A program made the translations under genes and the position numbers. From assembly GCA_022844575.1 (NCBI GenBank), contig JALHLL010000221.1:1-5452 (forward strand): a stretch of DNA of 5,452 bases. The letters are read 5' to 3'. Below, one piece after another: positions 1-5,452 of this stretch. This stretch comes from a bacterium. Its GTDB lineage: Bacteria; Bacteroidota; Ignavibacteria; Kapaibacteriales; UBA961. The notes below the pieces were generated by a model. It made no database searches and was not told where the DNA came from. It saw only the letters and a list, made by a program, of their open reading frames with translations. The stretch's first letter is position 1. Each line of letters begins with the position of its first letter.

Positions 1-30
1 CTGCTGATAGAGTTGTTCTAAGTCATTCAT
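1..30 (-). CDS. Start of a leftward gene cut by the window edge, possibly SufU/NifU-like Fe-S scaffold
   Basis: Reading leftward from the ATG at 30-28 gives ten codons, MNDLEQLYQQ, before the window ends. SufU-type iron-sulfur cluster scaffolds commonly begin with a very similar stretch (Met, one or two residues, then D-L-x-x-L-Y-Q), leading into a V-I-L-D-H-Y segment that would lie outside this window. A GGAAG at 45-41 stands 10 bases before the ATG and could be a weak Shine-Dalgarno. The other nearby ATG, at 26-24, hits a stop after two codons. The gene follows the ATP-grasp gene on the same strand but lies beyond that gene's terminator, so it is probably a separate unit. Ten residues cannot prove a family; the start is likely, the SufU name is a guess. 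Confidence 0.42.
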   Translation of the reverse strand, partial: MNDLEQLYQQ

Positions 31-108
31 TGATTGTCGGCTTCCGGAAAAGATTACGAAGAAGTATTAACGTATAAGTAACAGAAATCGTGATTGATTA
101 TCACTAAT

Positions 109-142
109 AAAAAAGCGTGTATTACAGATGCAACACACGCTT
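109..142 (-). terminator. Intrinsic terminator of the ATP-grasp gene
   Basis: On the minus strand, AAGCGTGT (142-135) pairs perfectly with ACACGCTT (120-113), an 8 bp stem with a 14-base loop. The stem runs straight into a T-rich tail (TTTTTTATT across about 114-106). It begins 23 bases after the stop of the leftward ATP-grasp gene. On the plus strand the stem is not followed by T residues, so it works leftward only. Confidence 0.88.
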
Positions 143-164
143 ACTATTGCATTAATTGCTATTC

Positions 165-1163
165 TTATTTCTTCTTCGATACCTTTTTAGTTGATGATTT
201 TTCCTTTTTAGTTTCGGAATCCTTCAGAATGCCTCCACCCGATAAAAACTCACTCCATGTATATTCGGTCGGCACCTTTCTTCCTTCCATAGCAAGTTCT
301 ACAAGGTACTTGGCGGCATGCTCAAGCACCCACTCAAAGTTATCTTCCTGCACGGATGTTTTTTCCGCATCCGGTGCCGGATTAAGAAAATCAATAGCAT
401 ATGGCACATTATCGCGCACGGCAAACTCTATTGTGTTAAACTCATAACCCAAAGCATTTACTATAGTAAGGCAATGTTCTTCAAGTTGTTTTTTCCTTGC
501 CTCTGTCAATGAAAAACCGGCAACATAACGCAAGTGATGCGGGTTACGGGGTTCATAAGGCATAATATGGATATATTTTTTACCGATAACATAACAACGG
601 TAATACTCTGTAAAGTCAATAGCTTCCTGAAGAGTCATTACTATCTGTCCCGTTTTATGATAAGCCGCAAAAAACTCTTGCGGATTGTTCACTTTATACA
701 CATGTTTCCAACCGCCACCCGAATAGGGTTTCATGAACGCCGGAAAGCCGATATAATGGAAAACTTCATCCCAGTTAAGCGGATAAAGCAGATTGCGAAA
801 ACTCTCCGATGTAGTATCTGGTGGATGCTGATAGCTTGGTAATAATGAGGTTCTTGGGATAGGAACGCCAATTTTGTGCGCCATAGCATAATTAAAGTAT
901 TTGTCATCGGCTGTCCACCAAAAAGGATTATTCACAACACGTACCCCTTGCATTGCAGCATACTTCAACATTGCACGATAAAAGGGTACATCCTGCGAAA
1001 TCCTATCGAGAATAACATCATACTTGATAAGGTCTTCCATACCCACGCCGCCAACGCGCACAAATTCCGCCGAAACACCTTCAATCCCCATGCTATTGAT
1101 TTTCTGCACTAAAGCCGGCGGAAAGGTTTGCTCCATACCAAACAAGATCCCTATGGTTTTCAT
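165..1163 (-). CDS. ATP-grasp domain protein (RimK/glutathione-synthase-like carboxylate-amine ligase)
   Basis: This 332-residue cytoplasmic protein has the ATP-grasp layout, whose enzymes activate a carboxylate with ATP and couple it to an amine or similar nucleophile. An N-terminal pre-ATP-grasp region (about 1-85, opening MKTIGILFG) precedes a D-K-Y-F...G-V-P-I-P-R-T linker (87-105). Then come the nucleotide-binding lysine and glycine loop, F-M-K-P-Y-S-G-G-G-W (143-152), a hinge L-Q-E-A-I (178-182), and R189 in Y-Y-R-C-Y-V. The metal-binding end contains E246 and an I-D-F-L-N-P motif (257-262). There D258 and N261 stand three apart, rather than the usual E-x-N. The last 19 residues are a lysine/serine-rich tail that is probably disordered. 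The ATG is supported by GGAG at 1174-1171, 7 bases upstream. A terminator follows. No partner gene reveals the substrate; the fold is sure, the reaction unknown. Confidence 0.88.
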   Translation of the reverse strand: MKTIGILFGMEQTFPPALVQKINSMGIEGVSAEFVRVGGVGMEDLIKYDVILDRISQDVPFYRAMLKYAAMQGVRVVNNPFWWTADDKYFNYAMAHKIGVPIPRTSLLPSYQHPPDTTSESFRNLLYPLNWDEVFHYIGFPAFMKPYSGGGWKHVYKVNNPQEFFAAYHKTGQIVMTLQEAIDFTEYYRCYVIGKKYIHIMPYEPRNPHHLRYVAGFSLTEARKKQLEEHCLTIVNALGYEFNTIEFAVRDNVPYAIDFLNPAPDAEKTSVQEDNFEWVLEHAAKYLVELAMEGRKVPTEYTWSEFLSGGGILKDSETKKEKSSTKKVSKKK

Positions 1164-1477
1164 TCACTTACTCCGTAAAGATAGATGACAAATACATTTA
1201 TATACCGTAATTGATACAAAACTACGGAAGATACCTCTCCGAAAGGGCTTAACAGGGTTTAATATTCTGTAAAAGTGTGCTGTAAGTATGGGTTCGGAAC
1301 GGATTTTTTCGCCGTTATCACGGGTTTCAGCCCTACTTTGTTATCACCAAATGGGAGGCATTTGACGAATTATTTTCAATCAAAACAAATCCTATCTATT
1401 AGAAAGTTTGTACGGTGTATAACGGGATATCAGGTACTGTACTTAGAGCAAATTAAATTGTATTTTTTCGCTTTTTT
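1164..1477. other. Intergenic region between the pentapeptide gene and the ATP-grasp gene
   Basis: These 314 bases hold no convincing gene. Directly after the pentapeptide stop the minus strand is A-rich and shows no hairpin plus T-tract, so that transcript has no obvious intrinsic terminator here. Two small inverted repeats are visible: AACGG/CCGTT around a 9-base loop (1298-1316) and GGG/CCC around TTTCAG (1322-1333). Neither has a T tail in either direction. GTACTGTAC at 1434-1442 resembles the GTACTGTTG element at the PadR promoter, but GTAC words occur elsewhere in the window. The ATP-grasp promoter candidate and Shine-Dalgarno occupy the left end. Confidence 0.6.
1217..1224 (-). promoter_or_regulatory. 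Putative -7 promoter element for the ATP-grasp gene
   Basis: Minus-strand TAGTTTTG fits the Bacteroidota -7 consensus TAnnTTTG exactly. It lies 53 bases before the ATP-grasp ATG and would give a leader of roughly 45 bases. The -33 side is weak: only TTTC is found, 16 bases further upstream (1244-1241), instead of TTTG at about 19. This is plausible from position but not proven. Confidence 0.4.
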
Positions 1478-2344
1478 TTATAATATAGTAACCTTCGATA
1501 TATCGGCTTCCAAACCCTTCAGTGCCGCATACGTTAGTTTATCCATCATCGCTCCATCGAAGTTGATGGTTTCTATAGCACGGTAGTTTTTATTGGTTAA
1601 TGCAAATGCCGGACGGAAGGATACATTTCTGAGTGTTGCACCATTAAAGTTAGCGTCGTTTAATGCCGCCTTATCAAACTTGACACCAACAAAAGTTAGT
1701 CCGTGAAGAGACAGCCCACGCAAATCAGAGTAATTGAAATCCACACCCTCAAATGTACAGTTTTCAAAAACTGCTTTTCTGAGGTCGCACATCGTAAGCG
1801 TAACATCAAACAGTTTTACATCAATGAATTTGGCTCCGTTCAGACAAGACTTATCGAAACTTGTCCGTACAAGTATTGTTTGATTGAAACTTGCATCAGT
1901 CAAATCAACAACGTTAAAATTGCAATCAGTCAGATTTGCTTTGTCATAATTAGTTTCACGTACATCACTTGCCATAAAGGTGCTGCCCGTCAAGTCCGCG
2001 CCGGAAAAGTCGGAGCTGCGTAAAGCACTTGCTTTAAATTCTCCTTTATGCGCGATAACACCTGCAAAATCACTATTGTTCAGATCTGCCGCGCTGAAGT
2101 TTGTCAGAACCTGCCGCTCCAATGAGCGGGAGAGATTCGTAATCTCCTGTAAGGTTTGTTCAATATCTCCGATGCTGTCTATTGTCATAGCAAAAGCAGT
2201 TTCTTCATCCTTACCTTCAGTTTTTAGTTCGCTATATCGCTCTTGCAAATCAGAGAGCAGATCGGTTTTCAGTTCGGCTACGCTTTTCACACCGTCATAG
2301 GGTGCAAAAACACCATTCAAATAGTTTGTTAACTTGGTATTCAT
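1478..2344 (-). CDS. HAAS-domain pentapeptide-repeat protein
   Basis: This 288-residue protein has no signal peptide or membrane helix. Residues 1-70 form a charged helical module with N-Y-L-N-G-V-F, L-K-T-D-L-L-S-D-L-Q-E-R, then E-E-T-A-F and S-I-G-D-I. That pattern is typical of HAAS/DUF1700-like domains, which are encoded beside PadR regulators. Residues about 80-247 are tandem five-residue units of the A(D/N)Lxx / xxF type (for example S-D-F-S-G-A-D-L-T-G, 111-120). These should fold as a right-handed quadrilateral beta-helix. A non-repeat cap (248-288) includes L-T-Y-A-A-L-K-G-L. The gene lies 14 bases after the PadR gene and has a strong Shine-Dalgarno. By family, HAAS domains are thought to work with PadR, and some pentapeptide proteins (Qnr, MfpA) mimic DNA and bind gyrase. 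Neither role is shown here. It looks Bacillota-like and may be acquired. Confidence 0.88.
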   Translation of the reverse strand: MNTKLTNYLNGVFAPYDGVKSVAELKTDLLSDLQERYSELKTEGKDEETAFAMTIDSIGDIEQTLQEITNLSRSLERQVLTNFSAADLNNSDFAGVIAHKGEFKASALRSSDFSGADLTGSTFMASDVRETNYDKANLTDCNFNVVDLTDASFNQTILVRTSFDKSCLNGAKFIDVKLFDVTLTMCDLRKAVFENCTFEGVDFNYSDLRGLSLHGLTFVGVKFDKAALNDANFNGATLRNVSFRPAFALTNKNYRAIETINFDGAMMDKLTYAALKGLEADISKVTIL

Positions 2345-2352
2345 ACTTTCAA

Positions 2353-2360
2353 ACCTCCTT
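2353..2360 (-). promoter_or_regulatory. Strong Shine-Dalgarno overlapping the PadR stop codon
   Basis: Minus-strand AAGGAGGT ends 8 bases before the pentapeptide-protein ATG. Its first two A residues are the last two bases of the TAA stop of the PadR gene. This near-perfect site fixes the downstream start and suggests translational coupling of the two genes. It is much stronger than the GGAG sites before the ATP-grasp and isomerase genes. Confidence 0.82.
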
Positions 2361-2679
2361 ATAATAATGTATCGAGTATAACTTTAACTTCTTCCCACTT
2401 TTTTTTGTTTTCGGTATAGGTAGTCTTACCTTTTTCTGTGATTTTATAGTATTTTCTCCTGCCACCTTGCGTTTCATCGCCCCAATACCATACTATACAT
2501 CCATCACTCTCTAAACGTTTTAAACATGAGTACATAGTCGCCTCTTTAAGTTCATATGCTCCACCTGAAGCCGAATGAATCGTTTTACTTATACGATAGC
2601 CATACATATCTTCATGTAGAAGTAATTTCAGTATGATTGTATCGATATGCCCCCTGATAATGTCAGCTGAGATTTCCAT
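2359..2679 (-). CDS. PadR-family transcriptional regulator
   Basis: This 106-residue DNA-binding protein matches the short, single-domain PadR class, which usually binds as a dimer and represses its own operon. Helix 1 and 2 carry G-H-I-D-T-I-I-L-K-L-L and D-M-Y-G-Y-R-I-S (10-31), a PadR hallmark. The recognition helix is L-K-E-A-T-M-Y-S-C-L-K-R-L-E-S-D-G (44-60). The winged hairpin is G-G-R-R-K-Y-Y-K-I-T-E-K-G (72-84), and a C-terminal dimerisation helix spans about 85-106. Cys52 and Cys61 flank the end of the recognition helix. AGAGGAG at 2695-2689, 9 bases upstream, supports this ATG. It is the first gene of a two-gene operon with the HAAS/pentapeptide protein, which is the usual PadR-HAAS arrangement and implies that the two proteins act together. 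The effector is unknown. Confidence 0.93.
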   Translation of the reverse strand: MEISADIIRGHIDTIILKLLLHEDMYGYRISKTIHSASGGAYELKEATMYSCLKRLESDGCIVWYWGDETQGGRRKYYKITEKGKTTYTENKKKWEEVKVILDTLL

Positions 2680-2702
2680 ATCGCATTTCTCCTCTGTTCA
2701 AA

Positions 2703-2728
2703 CAACAGTACAAAAATAGCAATAGTAC
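2703..2728 (-). repeat. Tandem GTACTRTTG elements, candidate PadR operator
   Basis: Minus-strand GTACTATTG (2728-2720) and GTACTGTTG (2711-2703) differ at one base and are spaced 17 bases start to start. The first sits in the promoter spacer, the second covers the predicted transcription start. That is where an autorepressor should bind. The assignment to PadR is inference from position. Confidence 0.4.
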
Positions 2729-2741
2729 TCTACCTGACAAA
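2711..2741 (-). promoter_or_regulatory. Bacteroidota-type promoter of the PadR operon
   Basis: On the minus strand, TTTG (2741-2738) is followed by exactly 19 bases and then TATTTTTG (2718-2711). This matches the Bacteroidota -33/-7 consensus TTTG-N19-TAnnTTTG at every fixed base. Transcription would start around 2703-2706, about 25 bases before the PadR ATG. A sigma-70-style reading (TTGTCA, 16 bases, TATTTT) covers the same DNA. Confidence 0.68.
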
Positions 2742-2784
2742 GTAATATTTGTAAAATAGTAAAACTAAACTCATGATACTCTAC
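2722..2784 (-). repeat. Imperfect 12-base direct repeat 51 bases apart
   Basis: GTAGAGTATCAT (2784-2773) and GTAGAGTACTAT (2733-2722) match at 10 of 12 bases, including the first eight in a row. The 51-base offset is close to five helical turns. One copy lies within the PadR promoter and the other upstream of it, so the pair could be a distal and proximal binding site. It could also be chance in this AT-rich DNA. Confidence 0.3.
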
Positions 2785-2810
2785 TCGATGAATTGATGGA
2801 GGTATTTGAG

Positions 2811-2927
2811 ATGTTGAGTGGGAATGCTAAAGAATGGTTCTTTAAAAAAGAAAGCCCTTTAAAATGCCGGTGCTTTTGCCTACAAAAAGGTTTTACCCAT
2901 GAATGTGGGCAGATGAAAATGCCGTGA
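2811..2927 (+). CDS. Doubtful small ORF, cysteine-rich 38-residue peptide
   Basis: The ORF encodes 38 residues and starts at an ATG with GGAGG 8 bases upstream (2798-2802), a good Shine-Dalgarno for this window. An in-frame ATG at 2796 would add five residues. The peptide is basic and holds C-R-C-F-C (19-23) and H-E-C (30-32), a spacing that could in principle bind metal. It is rightward, upstream of the orphan terminator at 3126. I recognise no family. The length is within what random DNA yields, so it may well not be a gene. Confidence 0.2.
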   Translation: MLSGNAKEWFFKKESPLKCRCFCLQKGFTHECGQMKMP

Positions 2928-3081
2928 TTTATGCAATTTTCTACCATTACTGCGTCGGAAGAGAAATTAATCCGTATTTTTTGAGTTGATTCACTAATAC
3001 TGAAAGCCGAAACAAGACCATATTAACTCATTTGCTATGAGAAAGAGTAAGGTAGTAAGAAGCATAGTTTTACCCTCTTGG

Positions 3082-3112
3082 TTGAATATGTGCCGTGCTT
3101 TTCGGATTTTTG
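3082..3112 (+). promoter_or_regulatory. Weak candidate promoter upstream of the isomerase gene
   Basis: TTG (3082-3084), 20 bases, then GATTTTTG (3105-3112) is one base off the TAnnTTTG form. A transcript from here would begin near 3119 and run straight into the 3126-3161 hairpin, so the hairpin would act as an attenuator. Alternatives closer to the gene are TAATCTTG (3175-3182) and TATAAT (3189-3194). Neither has a good upstream box. Confidence 0.22.
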
Positions 3113-3125
3113 TAAGAAGAAATAG

Positions 3126-3161
3126 AACCTCACGGGTTATCTTCTGACTCGTGGGGTTTTT
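3126..3161 (+). terminator. Strong rightward intrinsic terminator with no known gene before it
   Basis: The arms at 3126-3138 and 3146-3158 pair along 13 positions, counting three G-T pairs, around a 7-base loop (ATCTTCT). The 3' arm runs into TTTTT (3157-3161). On the opposite strand the stem is not followed by a clean T-run, so it acts rightward. It lies 53 bases before the isomerase ATG. It therefore ends an unrecognised transcript or controls read-through into the isomerase gene. Confidence 0.8.
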
Positions 3162-3213
3162 CATGTTAGTTTACTAATCTTGTTTATGTATAATTATTTG
3201 GAGTTGTAATCGA

Positions 3214-5268
3214 ATGAGAACATTCGTTTATGTCACCGTATCGCTCATCCTTCTTTCTGCTGTGCATATAGTACCATCAAAGGCACAAAAGGCGGGTAAG
3301 AACACCAAAACCTCCTCCGATGCAGACCTTGTGCTTGTAACCGTAGGAAAAGAAAATATCACCTACGGAGAACTTGAAAGAGCTTTTCAGAAAAACATGA
3401 CGCGTCGTACAACGCGCTTTGGCGATGTTCCGCGTGATAGTGTTATGGATTTTATTGAACTCTACACTCGGTATCGCCTTAAAGTGCATGATGCTTTCGA
3501 CCGCAAGTTAGACCAAGACAGTGCCGTTAAAGCAGATATTAATAATAATCGCAAGATGTTGAGTTCAACATATTACTTTGATAAAAAAGTAGTTGAACCG
3601 ACGGTTAATATGCTTTTAAACCGACGCAAACGCGAACTTCAGGCGCAAATAATGGTTTTTCTTTTCCAAAAAACGGATAAGGGAGATACTTCAAGAACAT
3701 ATCAAAAAGCAAAACGATGCCTCGATTTAGTAAATGGCGGAGTGGATTTCGCCAAAGTGGCAATGGACTCCTCCGAAGATAAAGAAACAGGGCGCAAAGG
3801 CGGTTTATTACCATTTTTTACAAGCGCACGTGTTTTGCGTGAAGTTGAGGATGCTGCCTATAATTGTAAGGTTGGCGAATTATATCCATCACTTGTGCGT
3901 ACACGTGTAGGTTACTTTATTGTCAAATTAGTGAAAAACGAACCACGCTTAAAGGTTCGCGCAAGCCATATTTTGTTCTCGACCAATGGTGCAATGGATT
4001 CCGTAACAGCATCGCGTAGAGCCGATAGTATTCTTGCTTTGCTCAATAAAGGCGCATCGTTCGAACAACTTGCACGGGATAATTCCTCCGATCCTTCCAC
4101 AGCGCAAAAAGGTGGATATATGGGTGCTTATTATACCCGTTCTGAAGGTTTGGAAACAATTCGCGAAACTGTAGTACCCGAGTTTGAAAAAGCACTGTTC
4201 GCTCTAACCGATGGTAAATATTCCGGTAAAGTATGGACCGATTTCGGTTGCCATATCATACGCCGTGATTCCACCATTGTCCCCGATGTTGAAAAAGAAC
4301 GTGACTTTGTGAAAAAAGAGTATAAACGTCTTTTCTTCCAAAACGATAAAGATCGTCATCTTGATTCCGTGCGCAGGGCATACGGTTATGTATTGAACAA
4401 TGCCAATTTAACATCATTGTTACGTACTATTGATACGACAAAAGCGGCAGGCGATACGACTTGGATTAAAAATGTCGGTACGGCTCTTCGCGCACTTCCT
4501 TTGTACTCCACACCATCTGCAAAATATAATGTGGGTAATATTGCCGATTCATTACGTGCTCGCCGTGATTTGAGAGGAACATTTTTAAATACAATGGGTA
4601 TTAAAAACGCTATCTATAAAATGTTCGATGATCCCGTAACGGAGAAAATGAGCAGTGGACTTGAGGCATTATACCCTGACTTCGCAGCTTTAATGAAAGA
4701 GTTTCGCGACGGTATCATGTTATTTAAGGTGGAAGAAAGCGAAGTTTGGAGCAAATTGAAATTCGATTCCACACAAGCGCGCCAATTCTGGGAACCGAAA
4801 AAAGATAAATATCTTACAGATTTGTCGTATGATATGACGGAGATATTTACGACAAAAGATTCATTGGCAAAAGTTTTACGCCAAAGAATCGATGCCGGTG
4901 AAAATATAAGCGATTTGGCAAAAGAACATACGGAAAGACGCACACTAAAAGAGAAGAAAGGCGCACTCGGTCTTGTTTCAACCAAATCGAATAAATTGGC
5001 CAAATATGTACTTGAAGAGTATAACCCCGCCAAAGGCGGCGGCATACCTTATGGTCCGTTTAATTTCGATAAAGGTTGGGTAATTGTAAGCATAAACGAT
5101 ATTCAGAAACCGCGTATAAAAACATTTCAGGAAGCAATTCCCGATTTTGCTCCCGCTTTTCAGGATATGACTCAAAAACGTCTTACTGAAGATTGGATTA
5201 AACAGTTAAAAGGCAAATTCAAGGTAGCATTGAATCAAAAGAACATTGATAAGATCATAAAGAAATAA
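3214..5268 (+). CDS. Secreted multi-parvulin peptidyl-prolyl isomerase (SurA/PpiD/PrsA-like)
   Basis: This 684-residue protein should act in the periplasm as a chaperone and proline cis-trans isomerase. Residues 1-24 form a signal peptide with a hydrophobic core at 5-20 and a likely signal-peptidase I site S-K-A/Q (24-25); there is no lipobox cysteine. Residues about 38-135 resemble the SurA N-terminal helical domain. Parvulin module 1 (about 140-240) has I-M-V-F-L-F and G-Y-F-I-V-K-L where active domains carry histidines, so it is probably inactive. Module 2 (about 245-351) is canonical: A-S-H-I-L-F with H252, G-G-Y-M-G (300-304) and C-H-I-I with H347. A third, divergent module (about 535-628) has Y-D-M-T-E-I-F and G-W-V-I-V-S and also lacks both histidines. 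The Shine-Dalgarno is GGAG at 3200. The gene stands with its own terminator. Clients are unknown but probably include outer-membrane proteins. Confidence 0.92.
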   Translation: MRTFVYVTVSLILLSAVHIVPSKAQKAGKNTKTSSDADLVLVTVGKENITYGELERAFQKNMTRRTTRFGDVPRDSVMDFIELYTRYRLKVHDAFDRKLDQDSAVKADINNNRKMLSSTYYFDKKVVEPTVNMLLNRRKRELQAQIMVFLFQKTDKGDTSRTYQKAKRCLDLVNGGVDFAKVAMDSSEDKETGRKGGLLPFFTSARVLREVEDAAYNCKVGELYPSLVRTRVGYFIVKLVKNEPRLKVRASHILFSTNGAMDSVTASRRADSILALLNKGASFEQLARDNSSDPSTAQKGGYMGAYYTRSEGLETIRETVVPEFEKALFALTDGKYSGKVWTDFGCHIIRRDSTIVPDVEKERDFVKKEYKRLFFQNDKDRHLDSVRRAYGYVLNNANLTSLLRTIDTTKAAGDTTWIKNVGTALRALPLYSTPSAKYNVGNIADSLRARRDLRGTFLNTMGIKNAIYKMFDDPVTEKMSSGLEALYPDFAALMKEFRDGIMLFKVEESEVWSKLKFDSTQARQFWEPKKDKYLTDLSYDMTEIFTTKDSLAKVLRQRIDAGENISDLAKEHTERRTLKEKKGALGLVSTKSNKLAKYVLEEYNPAKGGGIPYGPFNFDKGWVIVSINDIQKPRIKTFQEAIPDFAPAFQDMTQKRLTEDWIKQLKGKFKVALNQKNIDKIIKK

Positions 5269-5306
5269 TCCATATCAATCTAACATTCAAACGTCTTATA
5301 AAATCA

Positions 5307-5350
5307 AAAACGAAGCAATCGGCAAATGATATAGTTGATTGCTTCGTTTT
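5307..5350 (+). terminator. Intrinsic terminator of the isomerase gene
   Basis: AAAACGAAGCAATC (5307-5320) pairs perfectly with GATTGCTTCGTTTT (5337-5350), a 14 bp stem with a 16-base loop, followed by CTTC. It begins 38 bases after the isomerase stop. The T-rich end suits rightward transcription. The A-rich 5' arm could also give some leftward activity. Confidence 0.85.
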
Positions 5351-5409
5351 CTTCATAAAGCGTTTCATTTATATTATAAAAATCACCTTCATTCTGCAGT
5401 AGTTTTGCT

Positions 5410-5452
5410 ATGACACTTACCAAACGTTTCGTAATTATTACTTCTCTTACTC
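5410..5452 (+). CDS. Start of a rightward gene cut by the window edge, probably exported
   Basis: From the ATG at 5410 the frame stays open to the window end and reads MTLTKRFVIITSLT, a basic N-terminus entering a hydrophobic stretch, as in a signal peptide or first membrane helix. There is no clear Shine-Dalgarno. TAGTTTTG at 5400-5407 fits the -7 promoter form, but it is so close that transcription would begin at or after the ATG. Either that match is chance or the true start is further on. The gene lies beyond the isomerase terminator in the same direction. The family cannot be told from 14 residues. Confidence 0.42.
   Translation, partial: MTLTKRFVIITSLT

Larger units (their letters stand above)
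2742..3213. other. Divergent intergenic region without a convincing gene
   Basis: About 470 bases separate the leftward PadR operon from the rightward isomerase gene. I see no tRNA, no known RNA family that I can recognise and no long ORF. The clearest element is the rightward terminator at 3126-3161. Small rightward ORFs of 38 codons (2811-2927) and 36 codons (3037-3147, no Shine-Dalgarno) are present. A GCCGGTGCTTTT-like segment near 2866-2877 recurs as GCCGTGCTTTT near 3093-3103. GGAG at 3200-3203, 10 bases before the isomerase ATG, is that gene's Shine-Dalgarno. Confidence 0.6.

Noticed and set aside
94..447. 117-codon rightward open frame across the ATP-grasp gene end
   Set aside because: It overlaps both the terminator stem and the conserved C-terminal coding region of the leftward gene; the translation is low-complexity with no motif.
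1298..1333. Two small hairpins that might end the pentapeptide gene transcript
   Set aside because: Stems are 5 and 3 bp and have no T tail in either direction.
1300..3138. Shared 9-mers CGGATTTTT and TCACGGGTT on both sides of the PadR cassette, in the same order
   Set aside because: They occur at 1300/1318 and 3103/3130 with different spacing and no similarity between. Many 9-base matches are expected by chance in 5.4 kb, so I do not call them insertion repeats.
4614..5045. 143-codon leftward open frame inside the isomerase gene
   Set aside because: It is fully antisense to a well-supported coding region with parvulin motifs, and its translation shows no recognisable domain.
3031..5413. 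TTTGCTATGA at both 3031-3040 and 5404-5413, each containing a possible start codon
   Set aside because: A repeated 10-mer is expected several times in a window this size, and the sequences diverge at once on either side.
1..5452. CRISPR arrays, tRNA or rRNA genes, insertion sequences
   Set aside because: No regularly spaced repeats, no cloverleaf-like segments, no transposase motifs and no terminal inverted repeats were seen by eye.

Overview
The window holds five genes or gene starts that I can support with reasonable confidence, plus one doubtful small ORF. They form a leftward block (positions 1 to about 2740) and a rightward block (from about 2800 to the end). Several features suggest a Gram-negative, moderately AT-rich bacterium of the Bacteroidota/Chlorobiota/Ignavibacteria-Kapabacteria kind. 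There is a large secreted SurA/PpiD-type chaperone with several parvulin modules. A promoter upstream of the PadR gene fits the Bacteroidota form exactly (TTTG, 19 bases, TAnnTTTG). The lineage is inference; no phylogenetic marker gene is complete here.

Leftward block, in order of transcription: a short PadR-family repressor (2359-2679) is followed after a 14-base gap by a cytoplasmic protein (1478-2344) with an N-terminal HAAS-type helical domain and a long pentapeptide-repeat body. The stop codon of the first gene overlaps the strong Shine-Dalgarno of the second. Both proteins look Bacillota-like to me, so the pair may be an acquired cassette. A roughly 310-base gap follows, then an ATP-grasp ligase-like protein (165-1163) with its own putative promoter and a clear terminator (109-142). 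The first ten codons of another leftward gene (1-30) resemble the start of SufU, an Fe-S scaffold.

Rightward block: about 470 bases without a convincing gene (2742-3213) carry a strong intrinsic terminator (3126-3161) with no recognised gene before it. This suggests a small RNA, a small gene or an attenuator. The secreted peptidyl-prolyl isomerase (3214-5268) follows and ends in its own terminator (5307-5350). The window closes with a probable start of a further exported protein (5410 onward).

Functionally, the PadR-HAAS-pentapeptide pair probably forms a self-regulated switch. The isomerase belongs to outer-membrane or periplasmic protein folding. The ATP-grasp protein probably joins a carboxylate to an amine, with unknown substrates. 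No RNA genes, CRISPR arrays or intact insertion sequences were seen.
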